Positions 1 to 7,683 of a stretch of DNA of 64,000 nucleotides are shown in pieces (the stretch's first letter is position 1; the number at the start of each line of letters is the position of its first letter). The stretch covers positions 186,001 through 250,000 of the forward strand of contig NZ_BAABBA010000004.1 of assembly GCF_039537705.1 (NCBI RefSeq), in the 5' to 3' direction. The stretch comes from Georgenia daeguensis. Lineage in GTDB: Bacteria > Actinomycetota > Actinomycetes > Actinomycetales > Actinomycetaceae. The notes under the pieces are model-generated. The model was given only the letters and a program-made list of their open reading frames with translations. It searched no databases and was not told the origin of the DNA. The position numbers and the translations under genes are program-made.

Positions 1-2027
1 AGGCCGGCGAGCAGCTCGCGCGTGGCCCGCCCCAGGGCCCGTCCGAGCTCGGCGGGGCGGCCGGGGGAGTCGCCCTTCCAGAACGGCAGGCGGCCGGGCT
101 GCCCGGGGGCCGGGCTGACGAGGACCCGGTCGGGCGTGATGTCCTCGATGCGCCAGGTGCTGGTCCCGAGCGTGAACGTGTCGCCGACCCGCGACTCGTA
201 GACCATCTCCTCGTCGAGCTCGCCCACCCGTCGCCCCCCGCGCCCGCGGGCGCCCGCGGTGACGCCGCCGGTGCCGCGGCCGCCGTCGTCGGTGGTCGGC
301 CCGCCGGCGAGGTAGACGCCGTACATGCCCCGGTCCGGGATGGTGCCGCCGGAGGTCGTCGCCAGGCGCAGGGCGCCGGGGCGGGCGCTCAGCACCCCCG
401 ACGTGCGGTCCCAGACGATCCGTGGCCGCAGCTCGGCGAAGTCCTCGCTGGGGTAGCGCCCGGCGAGCATGTCGAGGACCGCGCCGAGCGAGCGCTCCCC
501 GAGCGAGACGTAGGGGGCCGAGCGGCGCACGACGGCCGTGAGCTCCTCGACGCCGAGATCCTCGACGGCGAGCATCGCCACGATCTGCTGCGCAAGGACG
601 TCGAGGGGGTTGGCTGGGACGTGCACCTCCTCGATCAGGCCCTCCTGCGCCCGGACGGAGGCCACGGCGGAGGGCATGAGGTCACCGCGGTGGGTCGGCA
701 GGACGACGCCGTGGGACACCGCGCCGACCTGGTGACCTGCGCGCCCGATGCGCTGCAGCGCCGACGCCACCGACGGCGGCGAGCCCACCTGGACGACCAG
801 GTCCACCGCGCCCATGTCGATGCCCAGCTCCAGGGACGAGGTGGAGACCACCGCGCGCAGCTGCCCGGACTTCAGGGCTGACTCCGTGCGGACCCGCTCC
901 TCCCGGCTCATCGAGCCGTGGTGGGCGCGGGCCACGACGTCCTCGACCCCCAGCGCGGTGCCCGCCTGGCCCGGCAGGGCGGCGGACCACGTGCCGCCGG
1001 CCTCGTCGAGGACCGCGGCGCCGCCGACGCCCTCGTGGCGGGCCTGCCACTCCTCGTTGATCCGCGCGGTGAGCCGCTCGGCTGAACGGCGGGAGTTGGT
1101 GAAGACGATCGTCGAGCGGTGCTCGGTGACCAGGTCGACGATGCGCTCGGTGATGTGCGGCCACACGGAGGGCTGGCGGGGTTCGGGCGACGCGCCCGAG
1201 GCGTCCCCGGACAGGTCGAGCTCCGCGCCGTCCGCAGCCTCGCGGTCGGCGGCGCGCAGGGGCGTCGCGGAGGGGTCGGAGAGGTCCTCGACCGGGACGA
1301 CGACGTCGATGCGCAGCTCCTTGCTGCTCTCCGGCTGGACCACGCGCACGTGCCGTCCGCCGTCGTCGAGCGTGCGGTGCCCGGCGAGGAACGTGGCCAC
1401 CGTGGGGACGGGACGCACGGTCGCCGACAGGCCGACGCGCTGGGCCGGCCGCGGCAGGAGGGCGTCCAGCCGCTCCAGGCTCAGGGCCAGGTGGGCGCCG
1501 CGCTTGGTTCCCGCGACCGCGTGGACCTCGTCGACGATCACCGTGCGGATCCCGCGCAGCCCCTCCCGCGCGCCGGAGGTCAGCACCAGGTAGAGCGACT
1601 CCGGGGTGGTGATGAGGATGTCCGGCGGGTGGGTGGCGAACCGGCGGCGCTCGTTCGCCGGGGTGTCGCCGGTGCGCACGCCGACGCGCACGTCGTTGAC
1701 CGGGGTGCCGAGGCGGGCGGCCGCCCGGGAGATCCCCACGAGCGGCGAGCGCAGGTTCCGCTCGACGTCCGCGGCCAGCGCCTTGAGGGGAGAGACGTAG
1801 AGCACCCGGCAGCGGTCGAGCGGCTCGGGCACCTCGCCGGTGAGCATCTGGTCGACGGCCCACAGGAAGGCGGCGAGCGTCTTGCCGGACCCCGTGGGCG
1901 CGACGACGAGCGCGTGCTCGCCGGAGGCGATGGCGTCCCACGCGCCGGTCTGCGCGGCGGTGGGCGCGGCGAAGGCACCCTCGAACCACGACCGGGTCGC
2001 CTCGGAGAACGGGAGCACCCTCGACAT
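1..2027 (-). CDS. lhr: Lhr-family ATP-dependent helicase (3' end beyond window)
   Basis: Superfamily 2 helicase of the Lhr (large helicase-related) family; family members are 3'-5' DNA/RNA-DNA helicases tied to DNA repair in actinobacteria. About 675 N-terminal residues are visible of a protein usually near 1,500. Seen: Walker A APTGSGKT near residue 45, the Lhr-typical PLKALAADVERNL segment, TTPESLYL, the DEVH box (DEVHAVAGTKRGAHLALSLE) and motif III LSATVRP, followed by the second RecA-like domain. The frame stays open to base 1, so the gene is cut by the window edge. ATG at 2027 is the first start, but a -10-like CAGAAT (2031-2026) lies across it and a GTG at 2018 would make a leaderless start. 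It is divergent from the DUF3046 gene, 69 bp away. Confidence 0.9.
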   Translation of the reverse strand, partial: MSRVLPFSEATRSWFEGAFAAPTAAQTGAWDAIASGEHALVVAPTGSGKTLAAFLWAVDQMLTGEVPEPLDRCRVLYVSPLKALAADVERNLRSPLVGISRAAARLGTPVNDVRVGVRTGDTPANERRRFATHPPDILITTPESLYLVLTSGAREGLRGIRTVIVDEVHAVAGTKRGAHLALSLERLDALLPRPAQRVGLSATVRPVPTVATFLAGHRTLDDGGRHVRVVQPESSKELRIDVVVPVEDLSDPSATPLRAADREAADGAELDLSGDASGASPEPRQPSVWPHITERIVDLVTEHRSTIVFTNSRRSAERLTARINEEWQARHEGVGGAAVLDEAGGTWSAALPGQAGTALGVEDVVARAHHGSMSREERVRTESALKSGQLRAVVSTSSLELGIDMGAVDLVVQVGSPPSVASALQRIGRAGHQVGAVSHGVVLPTHRGDLMPSAVASVRAQEGLIEEVHVPANPLDVLAQQIVAMLAVEDLGVEELTAVVRRSAPYVSLGERSLGAVLDMLAGRYPSEDFAELRPRIVWDRTSGVLSARPGALRLATTSGGTIPDRGMYGVYLAGGPTTDDGGRGTGGVTAGARGRGGRRVGELDEEMVYESRVGDTFTLGTSTWRIEDITPDRVLVSPAPGQPGRLPFWKGDSPGRPAELGRALGRATRELLAG

Positions 2028-2048
2028 TCTGCCGCCAGCCACGGACAT
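2026..2048 (-). promoter_or_regulatory. Possible RecA-NDp (PafBC-type) promoter for lhr
   Basis: On the minus strand ATGTCCGTG is followed by exactly 8 bases and CAGAAT. The known actinobacterial LexA-independent DNA-damage motif is TTGTCRGTG-N8-TANNNT, so there are mismatches at the first T, the R, and the first base of the -10. The -10 would put transcription start at or just before the GTG at 2018. The match is imperfect, so this is a suggestion only. Confidence 0.35.
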
Positions 2049-2096
2049 CCGCCCCGCGCGGGGCGGAGGGCGCCCCGGCCGTGGCACTCTTGGCGG

Positions 2097-2342
2097 GTGA
2101 AGCACTCGGAGTTCTGGCAGGTGCTGGAGGAGACCTTCGGGCCGGGGTACGGCCGCTCGGTCGCCGAGGACCTCGTCCTGGGCTCGGTCGGGGGGCGCAC
2201 CGCCGTCCGCGCGCTCGCGGACGGGGTGCCGCCGCGCCAGGTGTGGGACGCCGTCTGCGACGAGATGGACCTCGACGAGGCCACCCGCTGGCGGCACCGG
2301 ATCGATCCCCGGGAGCGCCCGCAGGGCCCGCGCCGTTCCTAG
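2097..2342 (+). CDS. DUF3046 family protein
   Basis: Small 81-residue protein of the actinobacterial DUF3046 family, whose function is unknown. It starts KHSEFWQVLEETFGPGYG and continues with the family's SVAEDLVLGSVGGRTA and GVPPRQVWDAVCDEMD segments. The family is habitually found just upstream of recA, as here (266 bp before it). GTG at 2097 is chosen because the conserved N-terminus begins there; a CACTCT hexamer six bases upstream could act as a -10 for a leaderless message. No catalytic motif is visible. Confidence 0.85.
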   Translation: MKHSEFWQVLEETFGPGYGRSVAEDLVLGSVGGRTAVRALADGVPPRQVWDAVCDEMDLDEATRWRHRIDPRERPQGPRRS

Positions 2343-2404
2343 CACGGCGGGGTGCGGCGTCGTCCGGCGGACCCGTGCAGGGTGGCCCGGCGTGTCGGTG
2401 GCCG

Positions 2405-2420
2405 TCGAACACCCGTTCGT
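2405..2420. promoter_or_regulatory. LexA box upstream of recA
   Basis: TCGAACACCCGTTCGT matches the Gram-positive/actinobacterial SOS box TCGAAC-N4-GTTCGA at 15 of 16 constrained and spacer positions, the only deviation being the last base. A -10-like TAGTGT lies at 2423-2428, so bound LexA would overlap that promoter's spacer. It is 188 bp before the recA start. Confidence 0.85.
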
Positions 2421-2485
2421 CGTAGTGTCATCCTCAGGCGACGACGTCGGCACCTTTCCACAGCTGTGCGGGGGGCGTCGGACGG

Positions 2486-2508
2486 ATGTCAGTGGTCGGG
2501 CATAGCGT
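2486..2508 (+). promoter_or_regulatory. RecA-NDp (PafBC-type) promoter of recA
   Basis: ATGTCAGTG, 8 bases, then TAGCGT. This fits the LexA-independent DNA-damage promoter motif TTGTCRGTG-N8-TANNNT, known in mycobacteria to depend on PafBC, with only the first base differing. It is closer to recA than the LexA box, the same arrangement as the two mycobacterial recA promoters. The predicted message would carry a leader of roughly 95 bases. Confidence 0.75.
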
Positions 2509-2569
2509 CGCCTGCAGGTAGCCGTCCGGCGAGGGCGGGCCCTGCCAAGACCTGCCCTGACCGATCCGA

Positions 2570-2587
2570 GGGCCGCACCTGCGGCCC
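2570..2587 (+). other. Hairpin in the recA leader
   Basis: Perfect 8-bp stem (GGGCCGCA / TGCGGCCC) with a two-base loop, ending 21 bases before the recA ATG and just upstream of its ribosome binding site. It could modulate recA translation or mRNA stability; that role is inferred only. Confidence 0.4.
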
Positions 2588-2608
2588 GCCTGCCGAAAGG
2601 TGACTGAC

Positions 2609-3670
2609 ATGCCCGCTCCCGTAGCAGACCGCAGCAAGGCCCTGGAGGCCGCGCTCAGCCAGATCGACCGCCAGTTCGGCAAGGGGTCGGTCATGCGCCT
2701 GGGCGACGACACCCGGCCCAAGGTCCAGGTGATCCCCACCGGCTCCGTCGCGCTGGACGTCGCGCTCGGCATCGGCGGCCTCCCGCGCGGCCGCGTCGTC
2801 GAGATCTACGGCCCGGAGTCCTCCGGCAAGACGACCGTGGCGCTGCACGCCGTCGCCAACGCCCAGCGGGCCGGCGGGATCGCGGCCTTCATCGACGCCG
2901 AGCACGCGCTCGACCCCGAGTACGCGAAGAAGCTCGGCGTGGACACCGACGCGCTCCTGGTCTCCCAGCCCGACACCGGCGAGCAGGCCCTGGAGATCAT
3001 GGACATGCTGATCCGCTCCGGCGCCCTCGACATCGTGGTCATCGACTCCGTCGCCGCGCTGGTGCCCAAGGCGGAGATCGAGGGCGAGATGGGAGACTCG
3101 CACGTGGGTCTGCAGGCCCGTCTGATGTCTCAGGCCCTGCGCAAGATCACCGGTGCGCTCTCGGCCTCGGGCACGACCGCGATCTTCATCAACCAGCTGC
3201 GCGAGAAGATCGGCGTCTTCTTCGGCTCGCCCGAGACAACCACGGGCGGCAAGGCGCTGAAGTTCTACGCCTCCGTCCGCCTGGACGTGCGCCGGATCGA
3301 GACGCTCAAGGAGGCAGGCGACGCGGTCGGGAACCGTACCCGCGTCAAGGTCGTGAAGAACAAGATGGCCCCGCCCTTCAAGCAGGCCGAGTTCGACATC
3401 CTCTACGGGCAGGGCATCTCCCGCGAGGGCGGCCTGATCGACCTCGGGGTGGAGAACGGCATCGTGCGCAAGTCCGGCGCCTGGTTCACCTACGAGGGCG
3501 ACCAGCTCGGCCAGGGCAAGGAGAAGGCCCGCCAGTTCCTCCGGGACAACCCCGAGCTGGCCGAGGAGATCGAGAAGAAGATCCTCACCAAGCTCGGCAT
3601 CGGCGAGGCCGCGGCCGAGGCGGAGGCCACCAAGGCTGCCGCCGACGGCGAGGTCCCGGTCGACTTCTGA
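2609..3670 (+). CDS. recA: Recombinase RecA
   Basis: Central recombinase: polymerises on single-stranded DNA, promotes strand exchange and triggers LexA self-cleavage. At 353 residues it is full length. Visible: N-terminal LEAALSQIDRQFGKGSVMRLG, Walker A GPESSGKTT, FIDAEHALDPEYA, loop segment VGLQARLMSQALRKITG and INQLREKIGV, and a Glu/Ala-rich C-terminus. No intein is present. The frame opens at a GTG (2600), but AAAGG sits directly against it and is well spaced from ATG 2609, so the ATG is preferred. recX follows after 5 bp, probably on the same mRNA. Two damage-responsive promoter elements lie upstream (2405-2420 and 2486-2508). Confidence 0.98.
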   Translation: MPAPVADRSKALEAALSQIDRQFGKGSVMRLGDDTRPKVQVIPTGSVALDVALGIGGLPRGRVVEIYGPESSGKTTVALHAVANAQRAGGIAAFIDAEHALDPEYAKKLGVDTDALLVSQPDTGEQALEIMDMLIRSGALDIVVIDSVAALVPKAEIEGEMGDSHVGLQARLMSQALRKITGALSASGTTAIFINQLREKIGVFFGSPETTTGGKALKFYASVRLDVRRIETLKEAGDAVGNRTRVKVVKNKMAPPFKQAEFDILYGQGISREGGLIDLGVENGIVRKSGAWFTYEGDQLGQGKEKARQFLRDNPELAEEIEKKILTKLGIGEAAAEAEATKAAADGEVPVDF

Positions 3671-3675
3671 GCGGC

Positions 3676-4278
3676 ATGACACAGCCCGGAACCGGTCGGC
3701 GGCGCGGGGGGCGCCGGCGCGACGAGCTCGAGCCGCCGCCGACCGGTGCGGCCGCCCAGGACACCGAGCCTGACGCTGAGGAGGTGGCGCGCACCATCGC
3801 CCTGCGCCAGCTCACGGCGGCGCCCCGCAGCCGCGCCCAGCTCGAGGAGGCGATGGCGCGGCGCGACGTGCCGGCGGACGTCGCCGGACGCGTCCTCGAC
3901 CGGTTCACCGAGGTGGGCCTGGTCGACGACGCCGCCTACGCCGAGATGCTGGTGCGCACCAGGCACGCGGAGCGTGGGCTCGCCCGGCGCGCCCTGGCGC
4001 AGGAGCTGCGTCGCAAGGGCATCGAGCCCGAGGTCGCTGCGCTCGCCCTCGAGCAGGTGGACGAGAGTGACGAGCGTGCGGCGGCCCGCCGGCTGGTCGA
4101 GAAGAAGGCACGCTCCACGCGCGGGCTCGACCCGCAGGTCCGCCGTCGCCGCCTCGCGGGCATGCTCGCCCGCAAGGGCTTCTCCGGCGGCGTGGCCATG
4201 CGCGCCATCGACGACGTGCTCGCCGAGGAGGGGGTCGACCCGCTGGCCGGGCCCGGCGACTGGGACGCCCTCGACTGA
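3676..4278 (+). CDS. recX: Regulatory protein RecX
   Basis: RecX modulates RecA filaments by capping them and inhibiting RecA's ATPase and coprotease activities. This copy has 200 residues. The first 35 are a Gly/Arg/Pro-rich extension; the helical repeats follow, with ALRQLTAAPRSRAQLEEAMARR and the family hallmark FTEVGLVDDAAYAEMLVRTR near residue 80-95. Five bases separate it from recA, the standard recA-recX operon. It converges on the ABC-2 permease gene with only a 4-bp gap and no clear terminator between them. Confidence 0.95.
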   Translation: MTQPGTGRRRGGRRRDELEPPPTGAAAQDTEPDAEEVARTIALRQLTAAPRSRAQLEEAMARRDVPADVAGRVLDRFTEVGLVDDAAYAEMLVRTRHAERGLARRALAQELRRKGIEPEVAALALEQVDESDERAAARRLVEKKARSTRGLDPQVRRRRLAGMLARKGFSGGVAMRAIDDVLAEEGVDPLAGPGDWDALD

Positions 4279-4282
4279 CCCC

Positions 4283-5104
4283 TCAGGTGATGTCGCGCCG
4301 CAGGGTGGTGAGGCGCCCGGCCAGCGCGAGGACCAGCGCGTACCCCAGGAGGACCAGCAGGCCCGCCCACGACGGCAGCAGCCCCGCGGCCATGCCGGAG
4401 TCGGCGTAGAACGAGCTGCCCGTGATGGCCTCCCCGGCGGCGCCCGGAAGGAACTTCGAGACCCCCTCGAGCAGCTCCACCTGTCCGAGCACGATCCGCA
4501 GGACCGGCTCGACGAACTGGGTGAACGCCAGCAGCACCACCACGGCGGCGACCTGGTTCGTCAGCAGCGTCCCGAACCCGACGCCGACCACGGTCCACAC
4601 CGTCAGGGCGAGGACGGACAGGCCGGCGCTGCGCAGCACCGTGGGCTCGGTCAGGTACGACGGCTCGCCGAGCAGCGCGAGGACTGCCGCGCCGGCACCG
4701 ACGGTGGCGAGCGTCCCGACGACGCCGAACAGCAGGCCGACCGCGACGCTGGAGAGCATCTTCGCGGCGAGGAAGACGTTGCGCCGCGGCTCGGCCAGCA
4801 GGCTCGGCGTGATCGTCTGGTGCCGGAACTCGCCAGTCATGGCGAGCGCGCCGACGATAACGGGGAAGACGTAGCCGAGCGAGGTGGCGAGGGTGTAGAC
4901 GGTGCTGGCCACCTGCTCCGGGGACATCGGCGGGGCCGGCTCGGACGCCGGCACCCCGGTGCCCATCGACCCCGGCGCCTCCGCCAGCACGAACGCCATC
5001 ACCCCGGCGAGAAAGGCCATGTACCCGGCCATCGTCAGCAGCAGCACCCACCACAGCCGTGTCGTGACGAGCTTGCGGTGCTCCGTCCGCAGGGCGTCGA
5101 TCAA
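4283..5104 (-). CDS. ABC-2 type exporter permease
   Basis: Integral membrane subunit of an ABC exporter, 273 residues. About six hydrophobic segments are visible, starting with LWWVLLLTMAGYMAFLAGVM near residue 18, and a conserved GALAMTGEFRHQTITPSLL stretch typical of ABC-2 permeases follows the second segment. TTG at 5104 is chosen because it overlaps the stop of the ATPase gene (TTGA), giving tight coupling to its partner ATPase. The substrate is unknown. It is the last gene of a minus-strand run beginning with gluA. Confidence 0.85.
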   Translation of the reverse strand: MIDALRTEHRKLVTTRLWWVLLLTMAGYMAFLAGVMAFVLAEAPGSMGTGVPASEPAPPMSPEQVASTVYTLATSLGYVFPVIVGALAMTGEFRHQTITPSLLAEPRRNVFLAAKMLSSVAVGLLFGVVGTLATVGAGAAVLALLGEPSYLTEPTVLRSAGLSVLALTVWTVVGVGFGTLLTNQVAAVVVLLAFTQFVEPVLRIVLGQVELLEGVSKFLPGAAGEAITGSSFYADSGMAAGLLPSWAGLLVLLGYALVLALAGRLTTLRRDIT

Positions 5105-6048
5105 CGGGCACCGCCCTGCGTCGCCCCGCCGGCGGGCCCTTCCCCGACGAGCCGGAGGAACGTGTCCTCGAGCCCGGCCTCCCGCGTGGCGAGCTCGTGG
5201 ATCTCCAGCCCCGCGGCGAAGGCCCGCGCGCCGATCTCCGCCGCGCTCACGCGCCGCAGCACCGCGACGCCCGGCGACCCGTTCCGGGCCACGCGATCGG
5301 TCCACCCGGCCGAGGCGATCAGCTCGTCCAGGCGTGCGGCGTCGGGAGAGACCACGCGCACGCTCGGTTCCGACAGCGCCGCGAGCTCGGCCAGGGAGGA
5401 CTGGTGCACCAGGGTTCCGCGGGCGATGATCACCACGTCGTCGACGGTCTGCTGGACCTCCGAGAGCACGTGGCTCGAGACCAGCACCGTGCGCCCCTCG
5501 CCGGCGAGGTGCCGCAGGAGAGCCCGCAGCCACGCGATGCCCTCGGGGTCCAGGCCGTTGGCGGGCTCGTCGAGGATCAGCACGCCGGGGTCGCCCAGCA
5601 GCGTGGTGGCCAGGCCGAGCCGCTGGCGCATGCCGAGGGAGAACCCGCCGACACGGCGGTCCGCGACAGGGCCGAGACCCACCAGGTCGAGCACCTCCCG
5701 GCACCGGGCGTCGTCGACGCCCACCTGGGGGGCGTACACACGCAGGTGGTCCAGCGCGCTGCGGCCCGGGTGGAAGCTTGCGGCCTCCAGCGCCGCCCCG
5801 ACCGAGCGCATCGGCCGGGTGAGCTCGCCGTAGCGCCGGCCGCCGACGGTGGCCGTGCCGGACGTCGCCCGGACCAGCCCGAGGAGGATGCGCAGGGTGG
5901 TGGTCTTGCCGGCCCCGTTGGGGCCCAGGAAACCGGTCACGCGGCCCGGGCGGGCCGTGAAGGACAGGTCGTCCACCGCCCGGACCGCGCCGAACGTCTT
6001 GGTGAGGTGGTCGACCGCCACCACCGCACCCTCGTGCGTGCCGCTCAC
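5101..6048 (-). CDS. ABC transporter ATP-binding protein (exporter type)
   Basis: ATPase of a multidrug/antibiotic-type ABC exporter, 315 residues. Motifs: Walker A GPNGAGKTTT near residue 45, signature SLGMRQRLGLA, Walker B LILDEPANGLDPEG, and switch histidine VLVSSHVLSE. The ~90-residue C-terminal domain resembles that of drug-type ABC-2 ATPases. Start GTG 6048 overlaps the gluD stop (GTGA), and its own stop overlaps the permease start, so all three are probably translated in sequence. Coupling to an amino acid importer is odd and may reflect shared expression rather than shared function. Confidence 0.88.
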   Translation of the reverse strand: MSGTHEGAVVAVDHLTKTFGAVRAVDDLSFTARPGRVTGFLGPNGAGKTTTLRILLGLVRATSGTATVGGRRYGELTRPMRSVGAALEAASFHPGRSALDHLRVYAPQVGVDDARCREVLDLVGLGPVADRRVGGFSLGMRQRLGLATTLLGDPGVLILDEPANGLDPEGIAWLRALLRHLAGEGRTVLVSSHVLSEVQQTVDDVVIIARGTLVHQSSLAELAALSEPSVRVVSPDAARLDELIASAGWTDRVARNGSPGVAVLRRVSAAEIGARAFAAGLEIHELATREAGLEDTFLRLVGEGPAGGATQGGAR

Positions 6049-6902
6049 TCGCCGGCGTCCGCGGTCGCGGGGCCGGCCGGGCGGGTCGTGCCCGCGGTGC
6101 GGGAGCTGAGGCGCCGGGCCACGCGCTCGGCCACCCAGGTGAGGGTGTAGTTGATGACGATGAAGATCACGGCTGCGACGATCAGGGCAGGGATGTAGTT
6201 GGCGAAGGTGGACCCCACGAGCCGCGCGGACCGGAGCAGCTCGCTGTAGGTGATGATGTAGCCGAGGGCGGTGTCCTTCAGGATCACGACGAGCTGGCTG
6301 ATCATCGACGGCATCATCGCGATCAGCGCCTGCGGCACCTCCACGAGCCGCAGGCTCTTGGACGGGGTCAGGCCGATCGCCAGGCCGGCCTCCCGCTGCC
6401 CGCGCGGCAGGTTGTGCACGCCCGAGCGCACGAGCTCCGCGATGACGGAGCCGTTGTACAGCGTGAGGCCGACGACGACGCCGTAGAACGGCGCCTGCCC
6501 CTCCCACGGTCCCGGGACGTAGGAGAAGACGTTCCAGAAGAAGATCATCATGATCAGCACCGGGACGGCGCGGAAGAACTCCACCACGGTGCCGCTGACC
6601 CCACGCACCAGGCGTGACTGAGCCAGCCGGCCCAGGCCGAAGAGCAGGCCGAAGACGTTGGCTGCGACGATGGAGACGGCGGCCGCGCGGAGCGTGTTCC
6701 ACAGGCCGACGAGCAGGTAGTCCACCCACACCGACTCGGTGACGAAGGGATTCCACTTGGCTGCGGCCAGCTGGCCTTTCCCGGCCAGGCCCCAGAGCAC
6801 CCACGCGAGGACCCCGAGGACGATGACGGCGCCGACGACGTTCACGGCGGCGATGCGGCGACGGGTCCGGGGACCCGGCGCGTCGAAGAGGACGGAGCTC
6901 AT
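6045..6902 (-). CDS. gluD: Glutamate/amino acid ABC transporter permease
   Basis: Second permease of a polar amino acid (HAAT/His-Glu-Gln family) importer, 285 residues. It has an N-terminal membrane segment (AAVNVVGAVIVLGVLAWVLW), then the binding-protein-dependent transport core with GLWNTLRAAAVSI and EFFRAVPVLIMMIFFWN, and the EAA loop EAGLAIGLTPSKSLRLVEVP that docks the ATPase. ATG 6902 overlaps the gluC stop by 4 bp. The order A-B-C-D and the sequences match the glutamate systems of corynebacteria, so glutamate is the likely but unproven substrate. Confidence 0.88.
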   Translation of the reverse strand: MSSVLFDAPGPRTRRRIAAVNVVGAVIVLGVLAWVLWGLAGKGQLAAAKWNPFVTESVWVDYLLVGLWNTLRAAAVSIVAANVFGLLFGLGRLAQSRLVRGVSGTVVEFFRAVPVLIMMIFFWNVFSYVPGPWEGQAPFYGVVVGLTLYNGSVIAELVRSGVHNLPRGQREAGLAIGLTPSKSLRLVEVPQALIAMMPSMISQLVVILKDTALGYIITYSELLRSARLVGSTFANYIPALIVAAVIFIVINYTLTWVAERVARRLSSRTAGTTRPAGPATADAGE

Positions 6903-7603
6903 CGGGCGACCCCCAGGCGGCGGGAGAGGTAGGTGGTCACGAGGCCGATCGGCAGGACGATGACGACCCAGCCGAGGGCGACCACGAGGAAGATCGCGAC
7001 CATGAGGTCGGGCCGGAACTCGATCATCGTGAGCATCACCGAGGCGGCCTGGACCACGCCGGCGGCCTGGGCGACCGTCGTGTTCTTCGCGAGCGCGATG
7101 AGCGTGTTGCCCAGCGGGGCGATCGCCCCGCGGATCGCCTGCGGAAGGATGATCATCCGCATCGACTGCCCGAAGCCGAGGCCGATCGCGCGGGCGGCCT
7201 CGGCCTGGCCCGCCGGGACGGTGTTGACACCGGAGCGCAGCGACTCGCAGACGAACGCGGCGGTGTAGACGGACAGGCCCAGGACCGCCAGGCGGAAGCT
7301 GTTGGCGGTGATGTCGACCCGCCCGGCCTCGTTGCTCGCCAGGATGACCCCCAGCTGGCCCCACAGCCCGAGGGAGCACCCGAGGATGATGAGCGTCAGC
7401 GGCGTGTTGCGCACGATGTTGACGTACATCGCGCCCGCCCAGCGCAGGCTCGGCGCAGGGGAGACGCGCATGACGGCGAGCACCGTGCCGATGATGAACG
7501 CGAGCACGGCCGACCAGAAGGTCAGCTGGATGTTGACCCAGAACGCTCCGAGGATGTTGTACGTGCCGAGGAGCTCGGCCATGTCGGCCAGGTAGCCGCT
7601 CAC
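6899..7603 (-). CDS. gluC: Glutamate/amino acid ABC transporter permease
   Basis: First permease of the importer, 234 residues, pairing with GluD in the membrane. Visible: start MSGYLADMAELLGTYNILGAF, permease core WVNIQLTFWSAVLAFIIGT, RNTPLTLIIL, and the EAA loop EAARAIGLGFGQSMRMIILPQAI. GTG 7603 is preceded by AGGAG at 6-base spacing. It lies 80 bp after the binding-protein gene, and a strong hairpin fills that gap. Confidence 0.88.
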   Translation of the reverse strand: MSGYLADMAELLGTYNILGAFWVNIQLTFWSAVLAFIIGTVLAVMRVSPAPSLRWAGAMYVNIVRNTPLTLIILGCSLGLWGQLGVILASNEAGRVDITANSFRLAVLGLSVYTAAFVCESLRSGVNTVPAGQAEAARAIGLGFGQSMRMIILPQAIRGAIAPLGNTLIALAKNTTVAQAAGVVQAASVMLTMIEFRPDLMVAIFLVVALGWVVIVLPIGLVTTYLSRRLGVAR

Positions 7604-7643
7604 TCAGGTCTCCTTCCTGCCGCTCGGGCGCGGCCGGACGCGC

Positions 7644-7672
7644 GGTGCCCGGGGCCGTCGGCCCCGGGCACC
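7644..7672 (-). terminator. Intra-operon hairpin between gluB and gluC
   Basis: A 13-bp perfect stem (GGTGCCCGGGGCC and its complement) around a 3-base loop in the 80-bp gap between gluB and gluC. There is no T-run, so it is more likely a 3' stabiliser or partial attenuator, a common way to keep binding-protein mRNA above permease mRNA. Confidence 0.55.
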
Positions 7673-7683
7673 TGACGAAGCGC

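Noticed and set aside
2393..2414. A second RecA-NDp motif (TGTCGGTG) just before the LexA box
   Set aside because: Eight bases after it there is ACACCC, not TANNNT, so it lacks a -10 at the required spacing.
2600..2608. Upstream GTG as the recA start
   Set aside because: The AAAGG site abuts this GTG; ATG 2609 has proper spacing and matches homologues.
3240..3250. Intein or insertion in recA
   Set aside because: Some actinobacterial recA genes carry inteins, but the frame here is a continuous 353 codons with standard motif spacing.
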